Below are positions 16,612-26,393 of a DNA stretch of 64,000 bases, in pieces. The notes under the pieces were generated by a model. The model saw nothing but the letters and a program-made list of their open reading frames with translations. It was not told the DNA's origin and ran no database searches. This stretch comes from G963422745 sp963422745 (GTDB lineage: Bacteria > Actinomycetota > Acidimicrobiia > Acidimicrobiales > Aldehydirespiratoraceae). The stretch is taken from the NCBI GenBank assembly GCA_963422745.1, contig OY730477.1:558001-622000 (forward strand), given 5' to 3'. The number at the start of each line of letters is the position of its first letter. Within the stretch, counting starts at the first letter, position 1. A program made the translations under genes and the position numbers.

Positions 16612-17711
16612 TGGAGGCCGTCGACCTCCTCGCCGGTCTCGCTTGGGACCCCGAGATCCGAGGTTTTCTTGCTGTTCTTACCGGTGTCGTAGTGCTCATG
16701 GGGTCGGTGTGGCTGCTGGTAGTCACGAACTCCGGGGTCCGGCTCGGAACGCTGATCGCACTGGCTGGGTTTTTTGGCTGGATGACGATTATGGGTTCCA
16801 TCTGGTGGATCTACGGCATCGGCTACGCAGGTGACGCCCCTACCTGGGAACAGGTTGAGATCGTTGAGGGCACAGCCGCCGAAGGCCACCTCAGATTCGC
16901 CGCGTTGGATGAGGCTAACGCCCTCAGATCTGAGGATTTGTCCACAGCCCACGAGCTGGTGATTGAGGCGGCGGACGCTGCGATCAATCGATATGGGTCC
17001 GATGCTTTGACCAAGGTCACCGACGATCCCGAGTTGATAGAAGTCCAGACTGCATGGGCCGAGTTCGGTGTGGTAACGGCCGCTTCGCTCACCGACGATC
17101 AGCTCGCCGGCTTGGACGCCGACGAGGTAGAGGCACTGATCGCAAAAGAACAGGCACGCAACCGCGACACCACCCTTTCGGAGTTGGCCGCGGTTGCACC
17201 CGGGTTGATTGATCAAGACTCCACTGAACTCGGTGGTTGGACTCTGCTTTCCACTGCCGAATCTGGCGAGGCGCAGGCATCGGCGATCGCCATGATCCTC
17301 GCAAGCAACGATTACCCGTTCAATACTGCGAGCGAGTTCAAGGTGCTTGATGCCTACACAATCGGTGGTAAGCCAACCCTGCCGTCGAACCCTGACCCCT
17401 TGGACCGTATTGAGAACAAGGCCCGCACTGCCGCAATGATCAAGAACCCCACCCGCTACGGAATCATCCAGGTGCAGCAGGTCACACGCGAGTCAATCAC
17501 GAACCTGCCCGGCACCGTTCCCAAGCGTCCGGTTGTAAATCCCGATGCTCCTGTAATCTCCATCGTGATGGTTCGGAATCTGGGCAACCTGCGACTGCTG
17601 CCAGCCATGGTCACAATCGGTTCGCTGTTCATCTTTTTGGGTTTGTGCTACATGATGCATGAACGTGACAAGGTCGTGATGGCCCGCCGAGCGGCCTACG
17701 AGGCGGGGTAG
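16611..17711 (+). CDS. Membrane protein of the bc/complex I locus, unknown family
   Basis: 366 residues. Two N-terminal helices (about 18-40 and 45-70), a large polar domain of about 250 residues rich in Ala, Asp and Glu, and one C-terminal helix (about 329-349) followed by basic residues. GTG overlaps the last base of the upstream stop and nuoA follows 4 bp downstream, so it bridges the bc operon and the first complex I operon. I do not recognise the family. The topology suits an accessory or supercomplex subunit, which is inference from position. Confidence 0.7.
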   Translation: MEAVDLLAGLAWDPEIRGFLAVLTGVVVLMGSVWLLVVTNSGVRLGTLIALAGFFGWMTIMGSIWWIYGIGYAGDAPTWEQVEIVEGTAAEGHLRFAALDEANALRSEDLSTAHELVIEAADAAINRYGSDALTKVTDDPELIEVQTAWAEFGVVTAASLTDDQLAGLDADEVEALIAKEQARNRDTTLSELAAVAPGLIDQDSTELGGWTLLSTAESGEAQASAIAMILASNDYPFNTASEFKVLDAYTIGGKPTLPSNPDPLDRIENKARTAAMIKNPTRYGIIQVQQVTRESITNLPGTVPKRPVVNPDAPVISIVMVRNLGNLRLLPAMVTIGSLFIFLGLCYMMHERDKVVMARRAAYEAG

Positions 17712-17715
17712 CCCG

Positions 17716-18243
17716 GTGCTGAGCCAGTACCTTCCGTTGCTGGCACTTATCGTGCTGGCGGTATTGTTCGCGGCGGCCAGTTTGGTTGTCTCGGGGCTGC
17801 TGGCCCCACGTAACCCTTCGGCTGCCAAGCGAGCCGCCTACGAATGCGGGATCGTTCCGACTGTCGGCGCACCCGAACGGTTCCCGGTGAGGTTCTTTTT
17901 GGTGGCGATGATCTTCATTGTCTTTGACATTGAGATCGTCTTCTTTTACCCGTACGCGGTTGCCTACGGCGGGCTCGGCATCTTCGGCCTTGTGGTGATC
18001 ATGATCTTCACGTTCGCTGTGTTTGAGTCGTTCGTCTACCTGATCGGCAACGGCGCCTTGGAATGGGGACCGATCAAGCAGCGCAGCGAGACCATCGATG
18101 CATCGTCGCCCACCTCCGGAGTGCTATCACCACAACGAAGCGCCGACATCACCATCCGCAGGGTGGGTCTTGAGGACCGCCAACGCGGTGCCAGCCACCA
18201 CAGCACCGACAAGCAAGCCGCAGCCTCCGCGGGGGCGCCGTGA
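17716..18243 (+). CDS. nuoA: NADH-quinone oxidoreductase subunit A (complex I #1)
   Basis: Three-helix membrane subunit at the junction of the peripheral and membrane arms. The signatures YECGIVP and RFPVRFFLVAMIFIVFDIEIVFFYP are present. 175 residues, longer than the usual about 120-145 through a polar C-terminal tail of about 50 residues. GTG start 4 bp after the preceding gene; its stop overlaps nuoB. First gene of a complete nuoA-N operon. Confidence 0.94.
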   Translation: MLSQYLPLLALIVLAVLFAAASLVVSGLLAPRNPSAAKRAAYECGIVPTVGAPERFPVRFFLVAMIFIVFDIEIVFFYPYAVAYGGLGIFGLVVIMIFTFAVFESFVYLIGNGALEWGPIKQRSETIDASSPTSGVLSPQRSADITIRRVGLEDRQRGASHHSTDKQAAASAGAP

Positions 18244-18800
18244 TGGGTGTCGTCGACGAAGGTCTTGAAGGCCTGCAACACAACTTCGTTACCGGCACCT
18301 TGGAAAAGGTGGTCAAATGGGCTCGAGCCCGTAGCTGTTGGCCAGCCACGTTCGGTCTTGCCTGCTGTGCGATTGAGATGATGGCCACCGGTGCTGCCCA
18401 CTATGACCTGGCCCGCTACGGCATGGAGGTCTTTCGAGCATCGCCGCGGCAGGCCGATCTCATGATCGTTGCTGGACGTGTCAGCCAGAAAATGGCACCG
18501 GTGTTGCGCCAAGTTTACGACCAGATGATGGAGCCCAAATGGGTGATCTCCATGGGAGTGTGCGCATCCAGTGGAGGCATGTTCAACAACTACGCAATCG
18601 TGCAGGGCGTCGATCAAATCGTGCCGGTTGATGTATATGCGCCTGGCTGTCCGCCAGGCCCCGAAACCCTTATGCATGCCATTTTGACCCTTCACGAAAA
18701 GATCGAGAACGGTGAGTTGGTGAAGCGCCGGGACTCCGGGTCGGCCCTGCTTGTCGAACAACGCGACGGCCAGACCGCTGGTGGTCTGGTCCTGCGATGA
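18240..18800 (+). CDS. nuoB: NADH-quinone oxidoreductase subunit B (complex I #1)
   Basis: Carries the N2 [4Fe-4S] cluster that hands electrons to quinone. Ligands: C42-C43 in GLACCAIEM, plus the Cys in SMGVCASSGG and in PGCPPGPE. 186 residues, intact from the N terminus, in contrast to the second copy at 34039. The start is GTG 18240 or the adjacent ATG 18243; both overlap the nuoA stop. Confidence 0.96.
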   Translation: MMGVVDEGLEGLQHNFVTGTLEKVVKWARARSCWPATFGLACCAIEMMATGAAHYDLARYGMEVFRASPRQADLMIVAGRVSQKMAPVLRQVYDQMMEPKWVISMGVCASSGGMFNNYAIVQGVDQIVPVDVYAPGCPPGPETLMHAILTLHEKIENGELVKRRDSGSALLVEQRDGQTAGGLVLR

Positions 18801-19276
18801 CCGAGCGTTACGGCGCTATTGCCCTCTACTCGGTGGGTGACGTTGTGGCGCACACAAATACCGCCGAGTATCTGCACGTATGCGAATCGGCTCACGCCGA
18901 CGGCTTCGATCAACTGATCGACCTAACCGCTGTGGACTACCTCACGTTTCGGGGTCGTCGACCGCTTCCTGAAGGCATTCAGCCCCTTCGTTTCGAAGTG
19001 ATCACTCAACTGATCAACCACGAACGCGGCGAAAGGATCCGTATCCGGGCTCAGGTTGATGGCGACAACCCGGCCATACCCACCGTTTTTGATCTTTACC
19101 CGGGAAGCGAAAACCTTGAGCGTGAAGTGTTCGACATGTTCGGCATCGTCTTCGTGGATCACCCCGACATGAGCCGGGTGCTGATGCCCGAGGACTGGAT
19201 CGGCCATCCCCTGCGCAAGGACTACGCGGTCGGGTCGATTCCGGTTCGGTTCACCGCAAGGAGCGATCGCCGATGA
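18797..19276 (+). CDS. nuoC: NADH-quinone oxidoreductase subunit C (complex I #1)
   Basis: Hydrophilic subunit of the connecting module. The family signature is clear: YPGSENLEREVFDMFGI, then DHPDMSRVLMPEDWIGHPLRKDY. 159 residues. The ATG overlaps the nuoB stop and its own stop overlaps nuoD, fitting a tightly coupled operon. Confidence 0.94.
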   Translation: MTERYGAIALYSVGDVVAHTNTAEYLHVCESAHADGFDQLIDLTAVDYLTFRGRRPLPEGIQPLRFEVITQLINHERGERIRIRAQVDGDNPAIPTVFDLYPGSENLEREVFDMFGIVFVDHPDMSRVLMPEDWIGHPLRKDYAVGSIPVRFTARSDRR

Positions 19277-20547
19277 TCGACTGTGCACAGCGAGTGCGGC
19301 TGCGGGGTGACGATTCCGCTGTGTTGCGCATGAGCGAGGCTGAATGCGCTGCCATCGGAACGGATCGGACCACAACCAGCGACGACGACCGGGTCCTGCT
19401 CAACATGGGCCCTGCGCATCCCTCCACTCACGGCGTGCTGCGACTCATGCTCGAGATGGAAGGCGAGGTCGTTCTGCGCTCCAAGCCAGTAGTTGGATAC
19501 CTCCACACCGGCATGGAGAAGCAAGCCGAACAACTCACCTACATCCAGGGTTGCACCAACGTGACCCGTATGGACTACGCGTCGCCGCTGTTCACGGAAC
19601 TAGCGTTCAGCCTGGCTACCGAGAAGCTCCTCGGGATTGAGGTCCCTCAGCGAGCGGTTTGGATCCGCATGCTGATGTGCGAACTGAATCGGGTGTCGTC
19701 GCATCTGCTGTTCATGGCCACCAACGGCATGGATCTAGGTGCTGTGTCCATGATGATTTATGGTTGGCGTGAACGCGAAGAAGTGCTGAGGTTCTTCGAG
19801 CGGGTGACCGGGCTGAGGATGAACCACAACTACATCCGTCCCGGAGGTGTAGCCGCCGATCTGCATGACGGCTGGGAAGAGGATGTTCAACGTCTGCTTG
19901 AGATCATCCCCCCGCGCCTTGACGAATACGACGTCTTGATGACCGGGCAACCCATTTGGCGCGAACGCCTTCAAGGAGTGGGTGTTTTGAACTCAGATGA
20001 GGCCCTTGCTTTGTCTGCCACCGGCCCGATCCTGCGGTCTACCGGATACTGCTGGGATCTTCGCCGTCACATGCCCTATCTCGCCTACCCTGAAGTCGAC
20101 TTTGACGTCATAGTCGGCACCCACGGCGACTGCTATGACCGCTACGCCATCCGCCTCAACGAGATACGCGAGTCGCTGCGCATAGTTGAGCAGATCTTAG
20201 CCAGGATGCCGTCCGGCGATTTCCGGGTTCAGAACAAGAAAGTTACGCCACCGCCCCGGGTCCGAATCGGCGAGTCAATGGAGGCACTTATCCATCACTT
20301 CAAGATCTTCACCGAAGGCTTCAAGGTGCCTGAGGGTGAGACCTACGCCTGTGTCGAGTCGCCACGGGGAGAACTCGGTGTGTACCTGGTTAGCGATGGG
20401 TCGGCCACGCCGTATCGCATGCATGTACGAGGGCCGAGCTTCATCAATGTGCAAACGATGCCGCACCTCATGCGTAACGGCCTGATCGCGGACGGTGTCG
20501 CCATTATCTCAAGCATTGACCCGATCATGGGGGAGGTTGATCGGTGA
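19273..20547 (+). CDS. nuoD: NADH-quinone oxidoreductase subunit D (complex I #1)
   Basis: 49-kDa-type subunit that forms the quinone pocket with NuoB. Motifs: NMGPAHPSTHGVLRL, GYLHTGMEK with the quinone-site His, and NVTRMDY with R99, the position equivalent to the Arg methylated in mitochondrial NDUFS2. The C terminus ends SIDPIMGEVDR as usual. 424 residues, of which the first about 35 precede the conserved core. Confidence 0.96.
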   Translation: MIDCAQRVRLRGDDSAVLRMSEAECAAIGTDRTTTSDDDRVLLNMGPAHPSTHGVLRLMLEMEGEVVLRSKPVVGYLHTGMEKQAEQLTYIQGCTNVTRMDYASPLFTELAFSLATEKLLGIEVPQRAVWIRMLMCELNRVSSHLLFMATNGMDLGAVSMMIYGWREREEVLRFFERVTGLRMNHNYIRPGGVAADLHDGWEEDVQRLLEIIPPRLDEYDVLMTGQPIWRERLQGVGVLNSDEALALSATGPILRSTGYCWDLRRHMPYLAYPEVDFDVIVGTHGDCYDRYAIRLNEIRESLRIVEQILARMPSGDFRVQNKKVTPPPRVRIGESMEALIHHFKIFTEGFKVPEGETYACVESPRGELGVYLVSDGSATPYRMHVRGPSFINVQTMPHLMRNGLIADGVAIISSIDPIMGEVDR

Positions 20548-21173
20548 GAGATCCGGGGTCCGCTGAGGTTGAGGTGCGCACTCATGGCCCCGGGATCATC
20601 GCCCGCTATCCGCGCCCAAAGAGCGCCCTCATTGCGCTCTTGCATTTGGCGCAACAACAACACGGATACCTCACCGACACCGTGATGCGTGAGATTGCCG
20701 ATCTTGTCGGCATCACACCTGCTGAGGTAAAGGGCACCGCTTCGTTTTACGAAATGTTCAGGTTCGCGCCCGTCGGGAGGTACCTGATCAACATCTGCAC
20801 AAGCATCTCATGTCACTTGATGGGATCCGACGACTTGCTCCTACATGCACAGCAAACGCTCGGGGTGCGAGCTGGCGAGACCACGCAGGACGCAATGTTC
20901 ACCCTCGCCGAGGTGGAATGCGTTGCTGCCTGCACTGAGGCACCTTGCCTGCAGATCAACTACCGCTACTGCCACAAAGTCACCGAAAGTGCCTTTGATC
21001 GTCTCGTCTCGGACATTCGTTCTGGCCAGGTGGACGAAATCCCCGAACATGGCACACTTGGGCGTGTCCGCCAGGTAATCCCGGCTAGCGCGGGTTCAAT
21101 GATCGTGGCTCCCGAAGAAGCCCGTGAGGCTCCTGTCTGGCTGGCTCGCAACCCCGACGAGAACGCGCCGTGA
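20544..21173 (+). CDS. nuoE: NADH-quinone oxidoreductase subunit E (complex I #1)
   Basis: 24-kDa-type subunit of the NADH module, binding a [2Fe-2S] cluster through C85 and C90 (CTSISC) and C126 and C130 (CVAAC). The thioredoxin-like fold is preceded by the helical YLTDTVMREIADLVGI segment. 209 residues, GTG start overlapping nuoD. The second complex I cluster has no counterpart. Confidence 0.95.
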   Translation: MRDPGSAEVEVRTHGPGIIARYPRPKSALIALLHLAQQQHGYLTDTVMREIADLVGITPAEVKGTASFYEMFRFAPVGRYLINICTSISCHLMGSDDLLLHAQQTLGVRAGETTQDAMFTLAEVECVAACTEAPCLQINYRYCHKVTESAFDRLVSDIRSGQVDEIPEHGTLGRVRQVIPASAGSMIVAPEEAREAPVWLARNPDENAP

Positions 21174-22585
21174 AGCCGACCAACGAATATGTTGAACACG
21201 CTGCGGGTTACGTTGACAACGAAGGCCCGAAGATAGTCACCGGGCGTTTCGTCCATGAAGACTCCCATCGGATGCGTCGATACCAGGTCACCGGCGGCTA
21301 CCAAGGTCTGCGTGCTGCGTTGGCCCGCAGACCCTCCGAAGTGCACCAAGAGGTCAACAACGCGGCGCTGCTCGGTCGTGGCGGTGCCGGGTTCCCGGCA
21401 GGCCGGAAGTGGGGTTTCTTACCACCTGGACGGTTCCCGTACTACCTGGTGGTAAACGGCGACGAGAGCGAACCGGGCACCTACAAGGATCGCTTGTTGA
21501 TGGAGCGTGACCCCCATCAACTGATAGAGGGATGCGCCATCTGCTGCTATGCCGCTGGCGTGCAGCAATGCTTTTTGTATGTGCGCGGCGAGATGGCGTT
21601 GGCTCAAGAACGCATCGCCGGTGCCCTCAACGAGGCTTACGCAGCGGGTTATCTCGGCCATAACATCTGCGGCAGTGAATTCAGTTGCGATGTGGTGCTC
21701 ACAATCGGAGCCGGGGCCTACATCGTCGGCGAGGAAACAGCGCTAATCGAGAGCCTTGAAGGCAACCGCGGCATGCCGCGGCTCAAGCCTCCGTATTTCC
21801 CGGCCGCGATTGGTCTGTACGGTCAGCCCACCATCGTCAACAACGTCGAGACGCTGTCGAACCTTCCGTGGCTGATGCGCAACGGCGCCGACCACTACAA
21901 GACCCACGGATCAGCGCAATCGCCCGGTACCAGGATGTTCGCGGTGTCGGGTCACGTAAATCGACCCGGCGTCTACGAAGTCGAACACGGAGTCGTGACG
22001 TTTCGCGAGTTGATCTACGGCGACAACTTCTGCCGTGGCATTCCCGCCGGTCGCGAACTCAAGACGTTCATACCCGGTGGCGGTTCTGCACCCTGGTTCT
22101 TTCCCGAACATCTCAATCTACCGCTTGAGGCCGGGCCGGTTACCGCCGCCGGTTCTATGCTCGGGTCAGGTGCCATCGTGGTCATGGACGACACGGTTGA
22201 TGTTGTTAAGGCGGCGCATCGCCTGGTTCGCTTCTTCGCTCATGAATCTTGCGGAAAATGCACCCCATGCCGGGAGGGGACTTCGTGGGAGGAACAGATC
22301 CTCGCACGGATCTTGGAAGGCGAAGGCCGACCGTCCGACATTGACCTGCTGTTGGATATCGCAGACAACATAAGCCCCGGCCCGTATCCGGTGGCTTCCG
22401 ACGTTGACCGGGGCCTTGATGCTGTGCCGTTCCCGCCACGCCAGACCACCATCTGCCCGTTGGGTCCTTCGTCGGTGGCACCGATCGTGTCCAGCATCCG
22501 CCGTTTTCGCCATGAGTACGACGCCAAGATCACCCGCCGCGACAAGATTCCCGTCGTCGCCGAACCCATCGGAGTGACACGATGA
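21170..22585 (+). CDS. nuoF: NADH-quinone oxidoreductase subunit F (complex I #1)
   Basis: 51-kDa-type NADH-binding flavoprotein subunit. FMN/NADH motifs GRGGAGFPAGRKWGF and NGDESEPGTYKDR, GAGAYIVGEETALIESLEG, an SLBB region, and the N3 [4Fe-4S] ligands in SCGKCTPCREG (from C361) with the fourth in TTICPLG. 471 residues. ATG/GTG overlaps on both sides tie it to nuoE and nuoG. Confidence 0.96.
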   Translation: MKPTNEYVEHAAGYVDNEGPKIVTGRFVHEDSHRMRRYQVTGGYQGLRAALARRPSEVHQEVNNAALLGRGGAGFPAGRKWGFLPPGRFPYYLVVNGDESEPGTYKDRLLMERDPHQLIEGCAICCYAAGVQQCFLYVRGEMALAQERIAGALNEAYAAGYLGHNICGSEFSCDVVLTIGAGAYIVGEETALIESLEGNRGMPRLKPPYFPAAIGLYGQPTIVNNVETLSNLPWLMRNGADHYKTHGSAQSPGTRMFAVSGHVNRPGVYEVEHGVVTFRELIYGDNFCRGIPAGRELKTFIPGGGSAPWFFPEHLNLPLEAGPVTAAGSMLGSGAIVVMDDTVDVVKAAHRLVRFFAHESCGKCTPCREGTSWEEQILARILEGEGRPSDIDLLLDIADNISPGPYPVASDVDRGLDAVPFPPRQTTICPLGPSSVAPIVSSIRRFRHEYDAKITRRDKIPVVAEPIGVTR

Positions 22586-25077
22586 CCGATCTGGGTGCTC
22601 GCCGCGAGACAGTGTTGCTTGTTGTCGACGGAAACGAGGTACACGCTGGCGAGACAGAACTGCTGATCGACGCCTGCGAACGCACCGGCACCTACATCCC
22701 GCGGTTCTGCCATCACCCGAGGATGAAACCGGTGGGCATGTGTCGAATGTGTCTGGTTGAGGTTGATGTCGGCCGTGGCCGGTCATTGCAGCCCAGCTGC
22801 ATGGTGACGGTTGCCGACAACATGCAGGTCTACACCGACAGCGAACTCACCCGCAAAGCCCAGGACGGAGTGCTTGAATTTCTGCTCGCTAATCATCCGC
22901 TGGACTGCCCGGTGTGCGACAAGGGTGGCGAATGCCCGCTTCAGGACCAGACAATGGCCTACGGTCCCGGCGAATCACGCTTCGTTGAGTCCAAGCGCCA
23001 CTTCGAAAAGCCGATCCCCATCAGCGACACGGTGTATCTGGACCGTGAGCGCTGCATCCTGTGCGATCGTTGCACGCGTTTCGCTGATCAGGTAGCAGGC
23101 GACCCACTGATCCATTTCATGGACCGCGGCTATTACACCGAGGTCAACACTTACCCCGACGAGCCCTTCTCCTCGTATTTCTCGGGCAACACCGTGCAGA
23201 TATGCCCGGTCGGTGCTCTCACTGCCAAGCCCTACCGCTTCAAAGCTCGCCCCTGGGATCTGGCTGAGACGGTGTCCACCGCCTGGGTGGACGCGGTGGG
23301 TTCGCGGATCACGGTGCAATCCTCACGCAACAAGGTTCTGCGTCTGTTGGGAATCGATGCCGATCCCGTGAACCGAGGCTGGTTGTCCGACAAGGAGCGT
23401 TTCGCTTTCGAGGCTCTCAACAGCGACCAGCGGATAACTGGTCCGCTAAGGCGATCGGCGCAGACCGGCGATCTTGAGCCTGTCGGTTGGGGCGACGCGA
23501 TGGCCTACGTGGCCTCGTTGCTCGCGGACATCAACCCGGAGCGGGTCGCTGTGATCGGAGGTGCCAGACTCACAAATGAGTCACAGTACGCTTGGGCCAA
23601 GCTCGCCAAAGGGGTGATCGGCACAGATCACGTTGATGCCCAACTCGACGATGGCTTGCCCGCAGAGTTGGTTCTGGGCCTGCCGAGGGCCACCATTAAC
23701 GAAGCCTGCCAACCCGGCGGCACAATCCTACTACTCGGACCGGACCCCAAAGAGGACCTCGGTGCGCTGTATCTGCGTTTGCGTCACGCCATCTTGAACG
23801 ACGACGTCACGTTGATTGAACTCACACCTCACGGCGGCGGCCTGAGCGGTATTGCTGCGCATTCGTTGCATCCAGTTCCCGGCGAGTTAGCCGCGCTGGC
23901 AGCGGCGCTGGTTGCCGCGATCGGCGACCCCGGCCCGACCCCGGCCTTCAACGCCACCCGTGTTCCCGCCTCCGCGATCGCCGCCGCGGCGGCCGCAGTT
24001 CACGGGCCTGTCACGGTCGTGTTGGGGCGGGCGTCGATCGCCGATTCGGCGCAAGGCGTGATCGAAGCCGCCTTGGCGTTGAACGAACTCGCCGATGTGA
24101 AGTTCCTGTCGGCTTTGCGACGAGGCAACGTCCACGGAGCGCTCGACGCCGGACTTGCCCCGGGACTTCTACCCGGCCGAACGACTCTTGAGATGGGTGC
24201 GGACCGGTTCGGCGAACATTGGAATGCAATACCGAGTGCTACGGGGCTCGACACTGCACAGATTCTCGCAGCCTCCGCAGCGGGCCTCGTTGACGTGTTG
24301 ATCCTGCTCGGCTCGGACCCGTTGAACGACTTCCGGGACCGTGCCGAAGCGCAGGCAGGCCTGGCTGGCGCCAGCACAGTTATAGCGGTCGACATTCTCC
24401 CGAACGACTCGACCCGCGGGTTCGCCGACGTTGTGCTGGCGGCGGCGGGCCCGACAGAGGTTGACGGTACTTTCACCAACCTTGAAGGCAGGGTCAGTGT
24501 GAGTTGCAGGCGGGTCGATCCGCCAGGCACCGCCCGCCCCGACTGGATGATCGCAGCCATGATCGCCGAGAGTCTCGGAGCTGACCTCGGTGTGGATTCG
24601 GTGGCTGCGCTGCGTGACGAACTGTACGCGGTCTCCACCGTGCACAGGTCTCTCAACGAACAGACCCTGACTGGCGAGCTGATCAACGGTGTGCTGATCT
24701 CGGGCCCGGGTGATATCGGGCTCCCTGAAGTAACCGAAGCGACGATCCCGGTCAAAGACGCCTACTCGCTGCGCCTTGTCGCCACCCGGCGCATGTACGA
24801 CGGCGGCACCCTCGTTGCGCACAGTCCCGCCAGCGCCGGGCTTGTCTGCACTATGCAACTGCGGCTCAACCCCACGGACTTCGCCAAACTGGGAGTGCAG
24901 CCTGCCACGATGGTGCGGCTGGTGTCGTTGAAGGGGGCCTTGACAACTCCGGTTTTTCCCGATGGCGGCGTGCCCGCGGGGTCTGCCGTCATCCCCGCTT
25001 TCGTCCCCGGCTCACCCGCCAACCAGCTCATCAACGCCTCCACGCACGTCACAGATGTACGGGTGGAGAGGCTCTGA
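22582..25077 (+). CDS. nuoG: NADH-quinone oxidoreductase subunit G (complex I #1)
   Basis: 75-kDa-type subunit with an N-terminal [2Fe-2S] ferredoxin domain (IPRFCHHPRMKPVGMCRMC), the His/Cys-ligated [4Fe-4S] (HPLDCPVCDKGGECPLQD) and another [4Fe-4S] (CILCDRCTRF ... CPVGALT), followed by a molybdopterin-oxidoreductase-like domain that in complex I is structural. 831 residues. The start overlaps the nuoF stop; nuoH begins on the last base of its stop. Confidence 0.96.
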   Translation: MTDLGARRETVLLVVDGNEVHAGETELLIDACERTGTYIPRFCHHPRMKPVGMCRMCLVEVDVGRGRSLQPSCMVTVADNMQVYTDSELTRKAQDGVLEFLLANHPLDCPVCDKGGECPLQDQTMAYGPGESRFVESKRHFEKPIPISDTVYLDRERCILCDRCTRFADQVAGDPLIHFMDRGYYTEVNTYPDEPFSSYFSGNTVQICPVGALTAKPYRFKARPWDLAETVSTAWVDAVGSRITVQSSRNKVLRLLGIDADPVNRGWLSDKERFAFEALNSDQRITGPLRRSAQTGDLEPVGWGDAMAYVASLLADINPERVAVIGGARLTNESQYAWAKLAKGVIGTDHVDAQLDDGLPAELVLGLPRATINEACQPGGTILLLGPDPKEDLGALYLRLRHAILNDDVTLIELTPHGGGLSGIAAHSLHPVPGELAALAAALVAAIGDPGPTPAFNATRVPASAIAAAAAAVHGPVTVVLGRASIADSAQGVIEAALALNELADVKFLSALRRGNVHGALDAGLAPGLLPGRTTLEMGADRFGEHWNAIPSATGLDTAQILAASAAGLVDVLILLGSDPLNDFRDRAEAQAGLAGASTVIAVDILPNDSTRGFADVVLAAAGPTEVDGTFTNLEGRVSVSCRRVDPPGTARPDWMIAAMIAESLGADLGVDSVAALRDELYAVSTVHRSLNEQTLTGELINGVLISGPGDIGLPEVTEATIPVKDAYSLRLVATRRMYDGGTLVAHSPASAGLVCTMQLRLNPTDFAKLGVQPATMVRLVSLKGALTTPVFPDGGVPAGSAVIPAFVPGSPANQLINASTHVTDVRVERL

Positions 25078-26393
25078 TGTCGGCGTTGTTGGTGCTCGCT
25101 GCAGACCCGCTTTATGGTGGTGCCTGGTTCGGCGACGTGGTCGTCACGTTGCTGAAGGTGGGGGCAGCGTTTGTTTTTTTGTTGGTGGCCGTTTTGTTGA
25201 TGATTTGGTTCGAACGCAAGCTCCTGTCGGACATGCAAAACAGGATCGGGCCGAACATTGCCGGCCCATGGGGCATCCTGCAGACCCTCGCCGACGGCAT
25301 CAAGTTGTTCTTCAAAGAAGACCTGGTCCCCGACAACGCCGACCGGTTCATCTTCAAGCTGGCACCGTTTCTGTCGCTGGTACCGGCGTTTAGCGTCTTC
25401 GCGGTCGTGCCGCTCGGCGGGGACTTTAACGGCGGCAACGGCACCGTTGAGATCTTTGGCCACACCACGTTTCTCCAGGTCGCTGATCCGCCGATCGGGA
25501 TACTGTTTTTCTTGGCGATGTCCTCCATCGCCGTGTACGGGGTGATGCTCGCTGGTTGGGGATCGGGTTCGAAGTATCCTCTGCTCGGCTCAGTTCGGGC
25601 ATCGGCGCAGATGGTTTCCTACGAAGCCGCGCTCGGCTTGGCGGTAGCAAGCGTTGTGCTACAGTCCGGGTCGCTTAGCACCCACGACATCGTCATAGAT
25701 CAGGCAGTCGGGGGTTTCTCCCTCGGCGGTTTGGAGATAGTCCCGAACTGGAACGTCATCACCACCGGTGTCATACCCTTCGTGGTGTTCTTGATCGCAG
25801 GCACCGCAGAACTGAACCGGCCACCGTTCGATCTTGTTGAGGCTGAGCAGGAACTGGTTGGAGGGTTCCACACCGAATACTCCTCGATTCGGTTCGCGCT
25901 GTTCTTTCTAGCGGAGTTTATGAACACCATTACGATGTCGGCGATCATCGTGACCTTGTTTCTGGGCGGTCCAGCGGGACCCGCATTACTGGTTCCCGAG
26001 GGTTGGTGGGTCGGTGTGTTCTGGTTCTTCGCCAAACTATTTGTCTTTTTGTTCGTGTTCGTCTGGGTCAGAGCAACTCTTCCCCGTTTCCGCTATGACC
26101 AACTGATGGATCTCGGCTGGAAGGTGCTCATCCCGTTGTCGTTGGCGTGGTTCCTGCTGCTAGCGGGACTCCGTTTGGGCGATGAGCTCGGCTGGGACAC
26201 CGCCGAGACGGCGCTGTTCGTGGCGATCTTCATTGGTGGTTGCGGATTGCTCGCAGCGATGCTGCTGGCCGCAGTTGACGGTGCTGGCAAACAACGTCGG
26301 GTCGCCATGGATGAAGTCAGAGCAGGTCAGCGTCGGGTTCTCCACGATGCTGTTACAGGATCACCGCTCGGCGCGGAGGACGGCGGTGGCTGA
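25077..26393 (+). CDS. nuoH: NADH-quinone oxidoreductase subunit H (complex I #1)
   Basis: Membrane subunit (eight or so helices) linking the quinone chamber to the proton channels. Motifs: ERKLLSDMQNRIGPN, FKEDLVPDNADRF, GWGSGSKYPLLGSVRASAQMVSYEAALGL and ELNRPPFDLVEAEQELVGGFHTEYS. 438 residues against about 330-345 in many bacteria and 346 in the second copy; the excess is an N-terminal helix and a basic C-terminal tail. Confidence 0.95.
   Translation: MSALLVLAADPLYGGAWFGDVVVTLLKVGAAFVFLLVAVLLMIWFERKLLSDMQNRIGPNIAGPWGILQTLADGIKLFFKEDLVPDNADRFIFKLAPFLSLVPAFSVFAVVPLGGDFNGGNGTVEIFGHTTFLQVADPPIGILFFLAMSSIAVYGVMLAGWGSGSKYPLLGSVRASAQMVSYEAALGLAVASVVLQSGSLSTHDIVIDQAVGGFSLGGLEIVPNWNVITTGVIPFVVFLIAGTAELNRPPFDLVEAEQELVGGFHTEYSSIRFALFFLAEFMNTITMSAIIVTLFLGGPAGPALLVPEGWWVGVFWFFAKLFVFLFVFVWVRATLPRFRYDQLMDLGWKVLIPLSLAWFLLLAGLRLGDELGWDTAETALFVAIFIGGCGLLAAMLLAAVDGAGKQRRVAMDEVRAGQRRVLHDAVTGSPLGAEDGGG

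Noticed and set aside
24000..24755. 251-codon minus-strand open frame inside nuoG
   Set aside because: High-GC antisense shadow; low-complexity Ser/Arg/Ala translation without motifs, while nuoG is intact in the plus strand.
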